Positions 17,293 through 26,051 are shown, counted from the stretch's first letter. The stretch is DNA of 64,000 nt from Paenibacillus athensensis (GCF_004514475.2 NZ_MYFO02000004.1:186001-250000); one strand, 5' to 3'. Notes: a model not told the origin generated them from the sequence alone. A program made the numbers and translations.

Positions 17293-17493
17293 CCATACTC
17301 CGAAATGGGCTGCGGATTTGGCCGATATGGCCTGCGGATGGCTTCGCGCGAAGGGTTCGGTGCGCATGGCGCAGACAGAGCTCCACGAGATGGGGTTATT
17401 TTGTCTGTCTGCGGCAATTTTGCGGTACTGCGAGCCGGTCGTTTGTGGTACGATAAGGAAGGTGCTGGAAAGCAAGCGGAGAGGAGAACGGCT

Positions 17494-18156
17494 GTGAGCA
17501 AATTGGTAATATTCGGCCTGCTGGTTTATCTGACCGGCAATCCGTTTTTGGCTATTATTTTAATGGTGATCATTTTGTATCTGCTGGATCAAAGATTTCT
17601 TGGGTTGACGCCGAGTGTGCTGCGTCCCTTCCAGCTGCGCCGCCGGGCGTCGCGATTGCGGCAGGAGCTGCGCAGCAGCCCGCACAATACGTCGACGAAG
17701 CTGGATCTGGCGCGCACCTGCATGCTGCTTGGCCGATACGGGGAGGCGCAGCGATATTTGGAAGAAACGCTGGTAATGATGTCGGATTCAGCTGACGTGC
17801 ATGCCGAGCTGGGGCTCTGCGCCCTGAAGCTTGGCGATATCGGCCGGGGGGAAGCGCTGCTGCTGCAAGCGCTGGAGCTGAACCCGCGCGTCAAGTACGG
17901 CGAGCCTTATCTTCGCATGGGCGAAGCGTTCGCGGCTACCGATCCGTCGAAGGCGGTTGCGTATATCGAACGCTTCCGCGAGGAGCATTCGTCGTCCTGC
18001 GAGGCGTACTACCGATTGGGAAGGCTGTACGAGCAGCTCGGACGAAGCGAAGACGCCAAGCGCGCCTATGGCGAGGCGCTGGATATTTATCGCGGCTTGC
18101 CGCGTTACAGCCGCCGCAAGCAGCGTCGGTGGGCGCTGCTGGCCCGGCTGCGCTAG
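17494..18156 (+). CDS. Membrane-anchored tetratricopeptide repeat protein
   Basis: A 220-residue protein. Two short N-terminal membrane segments (about residues 3-16 and 18-32) are followed by a helical domain with at least three TPR units (LARTCMLLGRYGEAQRYLEE, LGLCALKLGDIGRGEALLLQALEL, YRLGRLYEQLGRSEDAKRAYGEAL). GTG 17494 was chosen because it follows GAGAGGAGAA and starts just before the membrane segment. It probably scaffolds protein contacts at the membrane; partners are unknown. It heads a group with the next small gene and the YutE-like gene. Confidence 0.8.
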   Translation: MSKLVIFGLLVYLTGNPFLAIILMVIILYLLDQRFLGLTPSVLRPFQLRRRASRLRQELRSSPHNTSTKLDLARTCMLLGRYGEAQRYLEETLVMMSDSADVHAELGLCALKLGDIGRGEALLLQALELNPRVKYGEPYLRMGEAFAATDPSKAVAYIERFREEHSSSCEAYYRLGRLYEQLGRSEDAKRAYGEALDIYRGLPRYSRRKQRRWALLARLR

Positions 18157-18304
18157 ACCAGCGGCACTGCGAGCAGGCGGGCCGGTCAGGATGACGGCAA
18201 TCCGTTATCCGCATTCGCCATTGCCCGACTTGACGCTATTTCCGGCGGGAGCTACACTAAAATGCGTAGATGACGAACTGCGAATAGAGCTAGAAGGTGA
18301 GACA

Positions 18305-18412
18305 ATGAGTTTGGAATACGTCATGCAAGCAATTTTGCTGCTGTTTCTGGTCATCGTGACGTTTGCGGCGATGCTGGCTTGGACAAAGTGGCGAAAAAGA
18401 GGACGGCGATAA
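18305..18412 (+). CDS. 35-residue single-pass membrane microprotein
   Basis: Starts at ATG 18305 behind AGAAGGTGAG and encodes a short acidic N-terminus, one hydrophobic helix (AILLLFLVIVTFAAMLAW) and a strongly basic tail (KWRKRGRR), giving a clear N-out, C-in topology. The YutE-like gene starts 4 bases after its stop, so the two are almost certainly translated from one mRNA. Too short for family assignment. Confidence 0.6.
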   Translation: MSLEYVMQAILLLFLVIVTFAAMLAWTKWRKRGRR

Positions 18413-18415
18413 CGG

Positions 18416-18850
18416 ATGTATTTTGTTAATCGGGAACAAATTGAGCAGCGGCTGAGCTTTGCGGCTGTAGCGGCAGAAGCATGCCGGGAGGTTGAGCGCC
18501 GCTGGACGGACACAAGCGGCGATCTGCTGCTGCAGCTGGCCCAGGAGCGGGCGCTGCATCTGGCGATCGAGACCGTGACCGACGTGGGCAGCTTGCTGAT
18601 CGACGCGTATATTTTGCGCGACGCCAGCAGCTATGAGGATATCGTCGACATTCTCCGCGATGAGCGGGCCGCCGACGAAGCGCTTGCTTCGCTGCTGTTG
18701 GAGCTGGTCAAGCTGCGCAAGCCGCTGGTGCAGGACTACATAAGCTGGCCGCGCGCGGAGCTGCACCCGCTGCTGCCGCAGCTGCCGGAGGCGCTGGAGC
18801 GTTTTGCGACGGGAGTCCGTACGTTTATGGAGCGGGAAGCGCTGCGTTAA
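18416..18850 (+). CDS. DUF86 HepT-like protein, YutE type
   Basis: A 144-residue, all-helical protein that matches Bacillus YutE from end to end: N-terminal MYFVNREQIEQRL, central LHLAIETVTDVGSLLIDAYILRDASSYEDIVDIL, and KLRKPLVQDY. DUF86 includes HepT, the RNase-like toxin of HepT-MntA pairs with an R-x4-6-H active site. In YutE-type proteins, and here, the His is replaced (RKPLVQDY), so toxicity is unlikely. No MntA nucleotidyltransferase gene is adjacent. It follows a 35-residue membrane microprotein by 3 bases. Confidence 0.8.
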   Translation: MYFVNREQIEQRLSFAAVAAEACREVERRWTDTSGDLLLQLAQERALHLAIETVTDVGSLLIDAYILRDASSYEDIVDILRDERAADEALASLLLELVKLRKPLVQDYISWPRAELHPLLPQLPEALERFATGVRTFMEREALR

Positions 18851-18962
18851 AGCAGCGTTATTCCCAGCGTTTTCCTGCGCGAAAGCGCTTTATAGCGAAT
18901 TTACATCTGTCAGGGGATGCTGTAAAATGAGACTAACTACAGCTTCGGGGGCAGGTGAGTCA

Positions 18963-19595
18963 ATGAATCGAGAGCCTGAGACTTCTACGCGCAAAGTGAT
19001 TCTGACGATGCTCAAGACGCAAGGCCCCTTGTCGGTCCACGAAATGTCCCGCCAGCTGGACATTACCGAAATGGCGGTCCGGCGGCACATCCATTCGCTG
19101 GAACGGGACGGTCTGCTGGAGACGCAGCTGGTCCGGCAGGCGATGGGCCGTCCATCCAGCCTGTATTCGCTGGCGGCTGCAGCCGATGAGCTGTTTCCCA
19201 AGAACTATCACCAGCTGTCGCTGGATTTGCTGGACGAGCTGCTGGAGCATGAAGGCGAGGAATTGGTCGGGCAGTTGTTCGAGCGGCGCAAGGAAAAGCT
19301 GCGAGCCCGATACGAGCCGCGGATGTCCGGCAAAAGTCTGGCTGAACGCGTAGCCGAGCTGGCGAGCATCCAGAACGAAAACGGCTACATGGCGGAGTGG
19401 TCGCCCAGCGGCGAAGGTGCCTTTACGCTCAGTGAGCATAATTGTCCGATCACACAGGTGGCCGGAGCTTATCAGCAGGCGTGCGCTTGCGAGCTGGCGC
19501 TGTTTCGCAAGCTGCTCGGCGCCGAGGTCGAGCGCAGCGAATGCTTGGCCAAGGGCGGAAGCAAATGCGTGTACCATATTCGAGAAGATCAATAA
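18963..19595 (+). CDS. DeoR/SufR-like helix-turn-helix regulator with cysteine cluster
   Basis: A 210-residue protein. Residues 8-70 form a winged helix (LSVHEMSRQLDITEMAVRRHIHSLERDGLL) and the C-terminal half holds C161, C174, C176, C194 and C202 in an HNCPI...CACEL...C...GGSKC layout similar to the iron-sulfur-binding end of SufR-type repressors. It may sense iron-sulfur status, but the spacing differs from cyanobacterial SufR. No suf genes are adjacent. ATG 18963 follows AGGTGAG. A strong terminator starts at the stop codon, so it is probably monocistronic or the last gene of the group. Confidence 0.8.
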   Translation: MNREPETSTRKVILTMLKTQGPLSVHEMSRQLDITEMAVRRHIHSLERDGLLETQLVRQAMGRPSSLYSLAAAADELFPKNYHQLSLDLLDELLEHEGEELVGQLFERRKEKLRARYEPRMSGKSLAERVAELASIQNENGYMAEWSPSGEGAFTLSEHNCPITQVAGAYQQACACELALFRKLLGAEVERSECLAKGGSKCVYHIREDQ

Positions 19596-19636
19596 GCCAT
19601 CTTATTCCCCGCAGGGAAAGAAGATGGCTTATTTTT
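19594..19636 (+). terminator. Terminator after the Cys-rich regulator
   Basis: A perfect 10-bp stem AAGCCATCTT/AAGATGGCTT overlaps the stop codon and is followed by ATTTTT. Confidence 0.9.
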
Positions 19637-19755
19637 GCATGCGTAAAATGCAGATATCAAGCTGTTGCGGCAGTCGACACCGGGCCGCCGTAAGGCTCCC
19701 GGATGAGCGCTGCCGCACCGTTGAAGCTGTGGAGCCGGAGGGCGCGTGTTGCGGA

Positions 19756-20391
19756 TTACGCTGTAATGGCCGCCAGCAAACGCGCGGCTTTATCCGTAAT
19801 CGCGGCAAAGTTGCCGGCCTCGACCTCCTTCAATTGCACAAGCGAGCCGCCAATGCCGAGGCCGTAGCAGCCGATGTCGAGGAACTGGCGAATATTCGCT
19901 TCGGTGACGCCGCCGACAGCCATCAGCGGAATGTGGTCAAGCGGGCCCATCAGCTCCTTGATGTAGGCGATCCCGACGCTCGCGCTAGGGAATACCTTTA
20001 CTGCGGTTGCGCCGGCTTTCCACGCTTTAACGATTTCCGTTGGCGTGAAGGCGCCGGGAAAGATCGGCAATCCTTCGGCGGCAGCCCAGCGAATCACATC
20101 TTCGTCGGTGTTCGGCGTGACCAGGAATGCGGCGCCTGCTGCGGCAGCTCGCTGCGCGTCCTCCAGATCCAATACGGTGCCTGCGCCGATATACATACGG
20201 TCGCCCCATACGGCTTGCAGCTCGCTGATCATAGGGAGCGCTCCTGGAGTGTTGAGTGTAACCTCCATTACTGTAATGCCGCCGTTATATAACGCCTCGG
20301 CCAGCGGTACGGCGTGTTCGGCCTTCACGCCTCTGACGATGGCAACGATGCGGGTGCGTGTCAATTCGGCCAATCCTTGCTCGCGGTTCAT
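19756..20391 (-). CDS. eda: 2-dehydro-3-deoxyphosphogluconate (KDPG)/4-hydroxy-2-oxoglutarate aldolase
   Basis: A 211-residue class I aldolase. Schiff-base K132 lies in ATAVKVFPSA, with E43 (VMEVTLN), R20 (IVAIVRG) and the phosphate-binding GGVTEANI and GIGGSL loops. It cleaves KDPG to pyruvate and glyceraldehyde-3-phosphate in the Entner-Doudoroff or hexuronate pathways. The start at 20391 follows AGGAGG; an upstream in-frame start has no site. No kdgK or edd neighbour is present, so the gene stands alone. The glucoamylase/glucose dehydrogenase pair 3.5 kb away could feed gluconate towards it. Confidence 0.92.
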   Translation of the reverse strand: MNREQGLAELTRTRIVAIVRGVKAEHAVPLAEALYNGGITVMEVTLNTPGALPMISELQAVWGDRMYIGAGTVLDLEDAQRAAAAGAAFLVTPNTDEDVIRWAAAEGLPIFPGAFTPTEIVKAWKAGATAVKVFPSASVGIAYIKELMGPLDHIPLMAVGGVTEANIRQFLDIGCYGLGIGGSLVQLKEVEAGNFAAITDKAARLLAAITA

Positions 20392-20549
20392 AGGATGCCT
20401 CCTGTGCAGGGTTTTAGCTTTTATTATGACAGGTCTCTGAATTTTTTTCACTGCTTTTGTGTCACAATAGGGGGCAGCTGCCTATACTGTAGTAACTCAT
20501 AGGCCATTGTTCAGGAGCAGCCGGCCGCTGCACAAGGAGGTGTTGAGTC

Positions 20550-21038
20550 GTGAGCTGGACGGAAATCAGCGCGGTGGCGGCAGCGATTGCGGCGCTTATC
20601 GTGGGGGCGTCTGCCGTGCGCGCATTGCTGGCGGCGCACAGGGCGCTAAGCCAACTGGGAGCTGCGGCAGCGGAAAGCGCGGCGTGCCTGCAGCGGACAT
20701 CGCAGTCGGCCGAGGCGCTGCTGCAGGAAGCCGGCGAGCTGACGCAGACGGCGAAGAGGCAGCTGGCGGCGCTGGAGAAGAGCGCGGTGGCCGTCGGCGG
20801 TACAGCCGAAGCCGTCGGGCAGGTCAATGCGGCGCTGCGCAAGGCGTCGCGGCTGATGGATAGCTCGATCAGCGGCGTTGAGCGGACGGTGCTGACGCAT
20901 CGGCGGCGTATCGAGGATGCGATGGAATGGGCCGCGACCGGCATGGAGCTGTGGCAGCGCTGGCAGGCTTACCGGCAGGCCGGAACGGACTCCCCGGAGC
21001 CCGATAAACCAACCAGAGGAGTGGATAGACATGACTAG
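20550..21038 (+). CDS. DUF948 (YtxG-like) stress-associated protein
   Basis: A 162-residue protein with an N-terminal membrane segment (ISAVAAAIAALIVGASAVRALLAA) and a long Ala/Gln-rich amphipathic coiled-coil region, as in DUF948/YtxG. In Bacillus, ytxG and ytxH are co-transcribed general-stress genes; the same order is seen here, with an 8-base overlap. GTG 20550 follows AAGGAGGTG. The C-terminal 30 residues are charged and probably disordered. Confidence 0.78.
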   Translation: MSWTEISAVAAAIAALIVGASAVRALLAAHRALSQLGAAAAESAACLQRTSQSAEALLQEAGELTQTAKRQLAALEKSAVAVGGTAEAVGQVNAALRKASRLMDSSISGVERTVLTHRRRIEDAMEWAATGMELWQRWQAYRQAGTDSPEPDKPTRGVDRHD

Positions 21039-21399
21039 TCCAAAAAGAGGAAAAGATCTGTTGATCGGTGCCGTAGTAGGCAGCGTGCTCGGAGCGGCGA
21101 CAGCGCTTCTTTTTGCGCCCAAATCCGGCCGCGAGCTGCGCAGTGATATCGCCGGGCAGGCGCAGACGATCAGTGAGAAAACGCAGCAGGCGGCAGCAGC
21201 CGTCAGCCAACGAACGCAGGAGATCGCCAAGACGGTCGGCTCGACCACGTCCGACTGGTACGGGCGGGCGAAGGAAGCGGCCAGCGGCGTGGCCGACGGT
21301 GTGCGCAGCTGGCGCGAAGGTCGGCGCGAGGAGCCGCAGCTGGAGCAGATCGAGGTTTCCGAAGCTGCGGAGGATCTGGTGATCGTGGGCAACCGCTGA
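21031..21399 (+). CDS. YtxH domain-containing protein
   Basis: A 122-residue protein beginning with the YtxH signature (KDLLIGAVVGSVLGAATALLFAPKSGRELRSDI): a Gly-rich membrane segment followed by APKSGRELR. A coiled-coil tail follows, with apolipoprotein-like repeats. It probably sits at the inner face of the membrane with the YtxG-like partner encoded just upstream. ATG 21031 follows AGAGGAGTG and overlaps the previous stop. Function is unknown beyond association with general stress in Bacillus. Confidence 0.85.
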   Translation: MTSPKRGKDLLIGAVVGSVLGAATALLFAPKSGRELRSDIAGQAQTISEKTQQAAAAVSQRTQEIAKTVGSTTSDWYGRAKEAASGVADGVRSWREGRREEPQLEQIEVSEAAEDLVIVGNR

Positions 21400-21453
21400 C
21401 GCTGATCTTTCAAGTCCCTACGGCAGACGTCCGGGCCTGTAACGCGCAAACGG

Positions 21454-21485
21454 ACAGCCATGCGAGGAACAACTCGCTTGGCTGT
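21454..21485 (+). terminator. Terminator-like hairpin after ytxH-type gene
   Basis: ACAGCCA/TGGCTGT plus an inner GCGAG/CTCGC pair form a 12-bp stem with one mismatch. Only a short T-rich tail follows. Confidence 0.6.
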
Positions 21486-21528
21486 TTGCTGTGTCTATCG
21501 AGAGCGTGGAGCTCCTGCATACATGGCG

Positions 21529-21564
21529 AAAAAACAAAATGGCGAGCCGCTGGGGCTCACCATT
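21529..21564 (-). terminator. Terminator of the phosphodiester glycosidase gene
   Basis: On the minus strand AATGGTGAGCC and GGCTCGCCATT pair (one G-T), followed by TTGTTTTTT. The stem overlaps the stop codon. Confidence 0.88.
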
Positions 21565-22678
21565 TGGAAGGATCAATTTGGCGGATATCCAAACCCTGCC
21601 AAATATTAGTAATCTTAACGCCAGCCGGATCGTCAAAAGCGAGCCAAGCTGTCGGCAAATACCGTTCGCCGTATTCGCTCGAAGGTTTGTTGACGATCTC
21701 GTTGTTGCGCACGAGCACCGTTGACGAGCCGCCGTCAAGATTGGCCGCCGTCACCGCGCCGTGCTTGAGGAAGATTTCCTGCACGTCGTACAGCGTCGCG
21801 CCGATACTATGCTTCTGCCGCCCGTCGATGATCGCAAACAGGATCGCGCCGTCCTTCGTCTGGGCCATGCAGGTACGCGGCGCGACGCCCCAGCCTTCGC
21901 TTTGGTTCTTGATCAGCCCTACGCCGTTGACAATAAATCGCGGACTGAATGATACCGCTTCCTGCACGCCCATCTTCAGCAGCTCGGAGGCTTTGAAATT
22001 GCCGGCAATCATCCGCCCGTCCCGATCGATGCCGACTACATGCTGCAGCGTGTTCATGTCGCCGTCGTTATAAAAAATCCGCCCGCCCGACATCACAATT
22101 CCCTCCGGCTGAAAGCCGTTGCCCTTCCACTCCGGATCGACGAAGCCGCCGCCGTTAATACCGAGCAGCGCGCCGGTTCGCTTGACCATCGACGTGACCT
22201 TTTCGCCCTTGCCGACTTTATTCGGCACGACAACGCGCAGCGATTTCGGATCGGCAATGGTCACCAGATAGCCGGCGTAGTTGATTCCGGAAATCGGCTC
22301 GACCGTAATCGGCTCCTGCGGCCCTGACGCAAGCTCGGGCTCCGGCTGAAGCTGCACCAGCCCCTTGTCCGGCTCCTTGCCCATATCGTCAAAACGCTTC
22401 CAGTAAGCCTCCACGCGCTTTTGCAGCTCAGCGTTACCGATCAGATAAGCGGCCCATGAGCGGTGCTGCGTCGTAATCAGCGTGTCGGCCATCATATAAC
22501 GGACGCTTGCGCCCGAGGAAGTCAGAAAAAACCAGCATAAACCTGCAATGACAGCCAGCGTGCAGCTGAGCATTCCATACATCGTCATGCGCCAAAACGA
22601 GAAGCGGCGCCGGCGCTTGATCGCTTTCGCCGTTCGGGGCGGCAGCCCCGGCGTCGCGGGAATCGGCTTGGTCGCCAT
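21557..22678 (-). CDS. Phosphodiester glycosidase (NAGPA-like) family protein, membrane-anchored
   Basis: A 373-residue protein: basic N-terminus, one membrane segment (MLSCTLAVIAGLCWFFL), then a NAGPA/DUF2233-type domain containing GALLGINGGGFVDPEW, GIVMSGGRIFYND, APRTCMAQTKDG and the signature AANLDGGSSTVLVRNNEIVN near the C-terminus. The family removes sugar caps from phosphodiesters, and in Firmicutes is found in wall and teichuronic acid biology (YngK/YdgH-like exo-acting proteins). The start at 22678 gives a normal length behind AAAGGAA; upstream in-frame codons lack a site. A terminator overlaps the stop. Confidence 0.85.
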   Translation of the reverse strand: MATKPIPATPGLPPRTAKAIKRRRRFSFWRMTMYGMLSCTLAVIAGLCWFFLTSSGASVRYMMADTLITTQHRSWAAYLIGNAELQKRVEAYWKRFDDMGKEPDKGLVQLQPEPELASGPQEPITVEPISGINYAGYLVTIADPKSLRVVVPNKVGKGEKVTSMVKRTGALLGINGGGFVDPEWKGNGFQPEGIVMSGGRIFYNDGDMNTLQHVVGIDRDGRMIAGNFKASELLKMGVQEAVSFSPRFIVNGVGLIKNQSEGWGVAPRTCMAQTKDGAILFAIIDGRQKHSIGATLYDVQEIFLKHGAVTAANLDGGSSTVLVRNNEIVNKPSSEYGERYLPTAWLAFDDPAGVKITNIWQGLDIRQIDPSKW

Positions 22679-22793
22679 ACTTGCATCCGTTCCTTTCCGA
22701 AAAAAAAGTGGCCTCACATCTATTTGACGAGTTGCCCGGCGCAAAAGTTTCATCCGGCTGCGCTTTTCCGCTTTCGTCCGGAGGGTGCGGTCC

Positions 22794-22858
22794 GAAAACA
22801 AAAAATCGACAAACCGGAATCGGCCCCGTACCCGGTAAGCGCGCTTCCTGCCTTGTCG
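22794..22858 (-). terminator. Terminator-like structure in gene-free stretch 22679-23044
   Basis: On the minus strand CGACAA/TTGTCG enclose ACCGGG/CCGGT and are followed by ATTTTTTGTTTT. It would end the XRE-LytTR transcript 185 bases after its stop. The remaining 115 bases to the glycosidase start contain inverted segments but no structure that is recognised; the 22859-23044 part shows nothing identifiable. Confidence 0.6.
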
Positions 22859-23044
22859 AATTCGTCATTTAAGCGAAGCCGAGGCTTGCGTTATCCCCGT
22901 GCCTTCGCCGCGTTTGTTCGGTTTTCGCTGCGCCCGGCGCTACTGCGTCTGGTGTTTGTATGCCAGCGTTTCGGTGCTTGCGCAACCGTGTTTTTGCTCT
23001 AGCCTTCGCCTTGCATCAGCCCAGCACAAGTCCCGTCTGTCTGG

Positions 23045-23701
23045 CTATGCTTCGCCCTTCGCTGCTTGCAGCGTCAGATCCGCGCCTCCGCGGCCAAAGT
23101 TGTATTCGAGGCTTGTGTCTGTATTGCGGGCAACGGTACGGAGCAGCAGCTCATGATATTTTTTCTGGCGCAGCGCAGAGATGACAACGGATTTGCCGGT
23201 CCCCTGCGGGTCGAAAATCAGCCGGCCTTCTTTTTCCACATATTTCTGCACGTGATTCAGATTGACGAACAGGTCCGTGTCCAATTTTTTGAAGCCGCAT
23301 TCGTCCAGCATGTCCATAAAATCGCTAAAATCAACCAGCGAGCCGATGCTGCGGCTGAGCCGTTCCGCTTGCGTGTGATACACGATGTCGCGAGCGCCGA
23401 CTTCAATGTACAAAATATGCTGCACATTCAAATCGTCGATCGGCTCGGAGGCGGCGTCATGCTCCAGATAGCCTGCCTTTTCCATCAGCTCGGTGTACGA
23501 GAAGTTGTAGGCGTCCGACAGCTTCTTGAGCGTAACCGGGGACGGCTTGATTTTCTCGTTCGTGGAGCGATTGCGTTCCAGCTCCAGATCGCGAATATAG
23601 GCGTGGGACAAGCCGCTCTTGTGAGCCGCTTCGCGCAGCGACATTTTGCCCCGCAGCCCTTCAAGAAATTTGCCGAAACCTTCCAATTGTTTCATCATCA
23701 T
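23045..23701 (-). CDS. XRE helix-turn-helix/LytTR-domain fusion regulator
   Basis: A 218-residue protein. Residues 8-78 form an XRE-type HTH (MSLREAAHKSGLSHAYIRDLELERN...TLKKLSDAYNFSYTEL). Residues 95-190 match a LytTR DNA-binding domain: HILYIEVGARDIVYHTQAERL, LVDFSDFMDMLDECGFKKLDTDLFVNLNHVQKY and a closing SALRQKKYHELL. Two DNA-binding modules of different families in one chain are unusual; there is no receiver domain. Three consecutive ATG codons follow GGAGGG; the first was chosen. Targets are unknown; it is divergently placed against the glucoamylase gene, 161 bases away. Confidence 0.78.
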   Translation of the reverse strand: MMMKQLEGFGKFLEGLRGKMSLREAAHKSGLSHAYIRDLELERNRSTNEKIKPSPVTLKKLSDAYNFSYTELMEKAGYLEHDAASEPIDDLNVQHILYIEVGARDIVYHTQAERLSRSIGSLVDFSDFMDMLDECGFKKLDTDLFVNLNHVQKYVEKEGRLIFDPQGTGKSVVISALRQKKYHELLLRTVARNTDTSLEYNFGRGGADLTLQAAKGEA

Positions 23702-23862
23702 GAATCCCTCCATTTGCTTCATATTGTAAACGATTTCCTCGAAAATGAAAATGCTTCGCTTCCCGCAGCCGCCGATTTCCCGGCCGAATGCCGTCAACGT
23801 GCATAGTTTGCGGGCGAAAAAGGAAAATTAGATAGCGAATTCCTTGAAAAGAGGCTGATGGT

Positions 23863-25899
23863 ATGGCAAGAGATTTGCCCGTAGGCAACGGAAACGTGCT
23901 GGTCAATTTTGACGCATCCTATAATATTCGCGACATTTACTTTCCTTTGGTCGGTCAGGAGAATCAGGCCAACGATCATTTGTCTCATTTCGGCGTCTGG
24001 TGCGAAAAAGGTTTTTTTTGGATCGACGATCCCGAGGTGATACGCGAGCCGGCGTATTTGCCGGATTCGCTGGTGACCAATACAGCGTGCCGGCACGAGC
24101 GCCTGGGGCTCAAGCTGCTGATCCGCGACGGCGTCGACGTGCAGCAGAACATTTTTTTGCGCAAGGTGCGCGTGGAAAATACGTTCGACGAGCAGCGGAC
24201 GGTGAAGCTGTATTTCCATCTGGATTTGCAGCTTTACGGAAACGGCATTGGCGATACGATTTATTATGAGCCGGAGTTGGGCTCGCTGGTGTTTTACAAG
24301 GGGCATCGTTATTTGTCGCTGTCGGGCTGGTCGCCGCAGGAGCAAGCCGCTCAGCCAAGCGGTTTTGCGACCGGGCAAAAAGGGATCAACGGCCGCGAAG
24401 GCACCTGGCGCGATGCCGAGGACGGACAGCTTGGCGGCAATCCAATCGCGCAGGGCTCCGTGGACGGCGTGCTGGAGCTGACGCTCACGCTGCAGCCGGA
24501 ATCGACGAAGGAGGTGTGGTTCTGGATTTGCTTCGGGCGCAGCCGCCAGGAAATCGAGCGCTCCGAAAAGCTGCTGCGAACGGCCCACCCGCAGACGCTG
24601 CTGCAGCGGACGCACGATCATTGGGTGCAGTGGGTCAACCGCGATGTGCACGAGCTGCGCTTGCTCAAGCCGGAGCTGGCCGATTTTTACAAGCGCAGCT
24701 TGCTGTTGATCCGCACGAATATCGACAACCGCGGTTCGATTCTCGCCGCTAACGATTCGGATATTCTCAAGTTCGCCAAAGATACGTATTCGTACATGTG
24801 GCCGCGCGACGGAGCGCTGGTGTCGCATGCGCTGGACCGTGCCGGGTATCATGAGCTGGCCCGGAAGTTTTTCGATTTCTGCATCAAGGCGCTGACGCCG
24901 GAGGGATATTTGATGCACAAATATAATCCGGACGGCTCTCCGGGCTCCAGCTGGCATCCGTGGGTGAACGAGCAGGGCGAGAAGCAGCTGGCGATTCAAG
25001 AGGATGAGACCGCGCTCGTTATCTACACGCTGTGGCATCATCACCGGCTCGGAGGTACGCTGGCGATGTCCCGCGAGGACTACGACAAGCTGGTCGTGCC
25101 CGCTGCCGATTTTATGGTCCGCTACCGCGATGCGTCCGGGCTGCCGCTGCCGTCCTACGATTTGTGGGAGGAGCGCTACGGGGTGCATGCGTTCACTGTT
25201 GCCAGCGTCTATGCGGGCTTGAAGGCAGCGGCGGATTTTGCCGACTACCACAAAGACAAGGTACGGGCGACCTATTACGGCGACACGGCCAAAAAGCTGC
25301 GAAAAGCAGCCGAGGAGCAGCTGTATTCGCCGCAGCTCAAGCGGTTTTTGCGGGCGCTGATCTGGAATCGCGAGAAGAATGTTTATGAGCCCGACGAGCA
25401 GCTCGATATGAGCATGTACGCGCTTTTCGATTTCGAGCTGTTTAGCCGTGACGATCCGCGGGTAAAGGACACTATGCAAGCGCTGAAAAACCGCCTGTGG
25501 GTACAGACGGAAATCGGCGGCATCGCCCGCTATGAAAATGATTATTACCATCAGATTTCTCAGGATATCGGCAAGGTGCCGGGAAATCCGTGGTTTATTT
25601 GCACGCTGTGGTATGCGGAATGGGTCGTTGCGAAGGCGCAAACGCGCGAGGAGCTGCAGGAAGCCGAAGAGCTGATGCGCTGGGCGATCCGGCACGCGCT
25701 GCCGTCCGGCGTCATGGCCGAGCAGGTGCATCCGTATACGGGCCAGCCGTTATCGGTATCGCCGCTGACGTGGTCGCACGCGTCGTATGTGAAGGTGTGC
25801 CAGGAATATTTGGCCAAGCTCAAGCAGCTTTCGGCACAGGGTACGCCGCAAAAGACCGATATGAGCGAGCAAAAGGTGCTGGAGCCCGTACAGCGGTAG
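23863..25899 (+). CDS. Glycoside hydrolase family 15 protein (glucoamylase/glucodextranase type)
   Basis: A 678-residue protein without a signal peptide. An N-terminal beta-sandwich (about 1-270) precedes an (alpha/alpha)6 barrel with TYSYMWPRDGALVSHAL (307-323), QEDETALVIY (E380/E382 region, expected catalytic acid) and AEQVHPYTG with E620 as expected base. Such enzymes release glucose from the non-reducing end of alpha-glucans. Lack of a signal peptide implies intracellular dextrin or glycogen use, or a trehalose-type role as in related GH15 enzymes. The glucose dehydrogenase gene follows 153 bases downstream on the same strand. Confidence 0.9.
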   Translation: MARDLPVGNGNVLVNFDASYNIRDIYFPLVGQENQANDHLSHFGVWCEKGFFWIDDPEVIREPAYLPDSLVTNTACRHERLGLKLLIRDGVDVQQNIFLRKVRVENTFDEQRTVKLYFHLDLQLYGNGIGDTIYYEPELGSLVFYKGHRYLSLSGWSPQEQAAQPSGFATGQKGINGREGTWRDAEDGQLGGNPIAQGSVDGVLELTLTLQPESTKEVWFWICFGRSRQEIERSEKLLRTAHPQTLLQRTHDHWVQWVNRDVHELRLLKPELADFYKRSLLLIRTNIDNRGSILAANDSDILKFAKDTYSYMWPRDGALVSHALDRAGYHELARKFFDFCIKALTPEGYLMHKYNPDGSPGSSWHPWVNEQGEKQLAIQEDETALVIYTLWHHHRLGGTLAMSREDYDKLVVPAADFMVRYRDASGLPLPSYDLWEERYGVHAFTVASVYAGLKAAADFADYHKDKVRATYYGDTAKKLRKAAEEQLYSPQLKRFLRALIWNREKNVYEPDEQLDMSMYALFDFELFSRDDPRVKDTMQALKNRLWVQTEIGGIARYENDYYHQISQDIGKVPGNPWFICTLWYAEWVVAKAQTREELQEAEELMRWAIRHALPSGVMAEQVHPYTGQPLSVSPLTWSHASYVKVCQEYLAKLKQLSAQGTPQKTDMSEQKVLEPVQR

Positions 25900-26051
25900 C
25901 GTTGCCGGCAGCGGGCGGACGGTTGCGGCGCTGCCGCCGACTGGCGAGACGGCTTGACGGACAAGCGCGACTCGCCGCGGCCCTGTCGGCCGGACGGAGG
26001 CGGTCAGACCCGGCGCAGCAGCAGGACGATACAAGAATGGAGGAGGATCAG

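Noticed and set aside
22679-22793. Possible riboswitch in the leader of the phosphodiester glycosidase gene
   Set aside because: Several inverted segments are present but the conserved cores of known classes (cyclic-di-AMP, cobalamin, SAM, c-di-GMP) could not be matched.
23794-25731. A 645-codon minus-strand frame opposite the glucoamylase gene
   Set aside because: The plus strand encodes a full GH15 protein with catalytic motifs; the antisense frame has shadow-like composition and no start site.
25590-26051. N-terminal extension of the glucose dehydrogenase frame over the end of the GH15 gene
   Set aside because: The GH15 frame there is real, and ATG 26052 follows GGAGGAGG at the normal family start.
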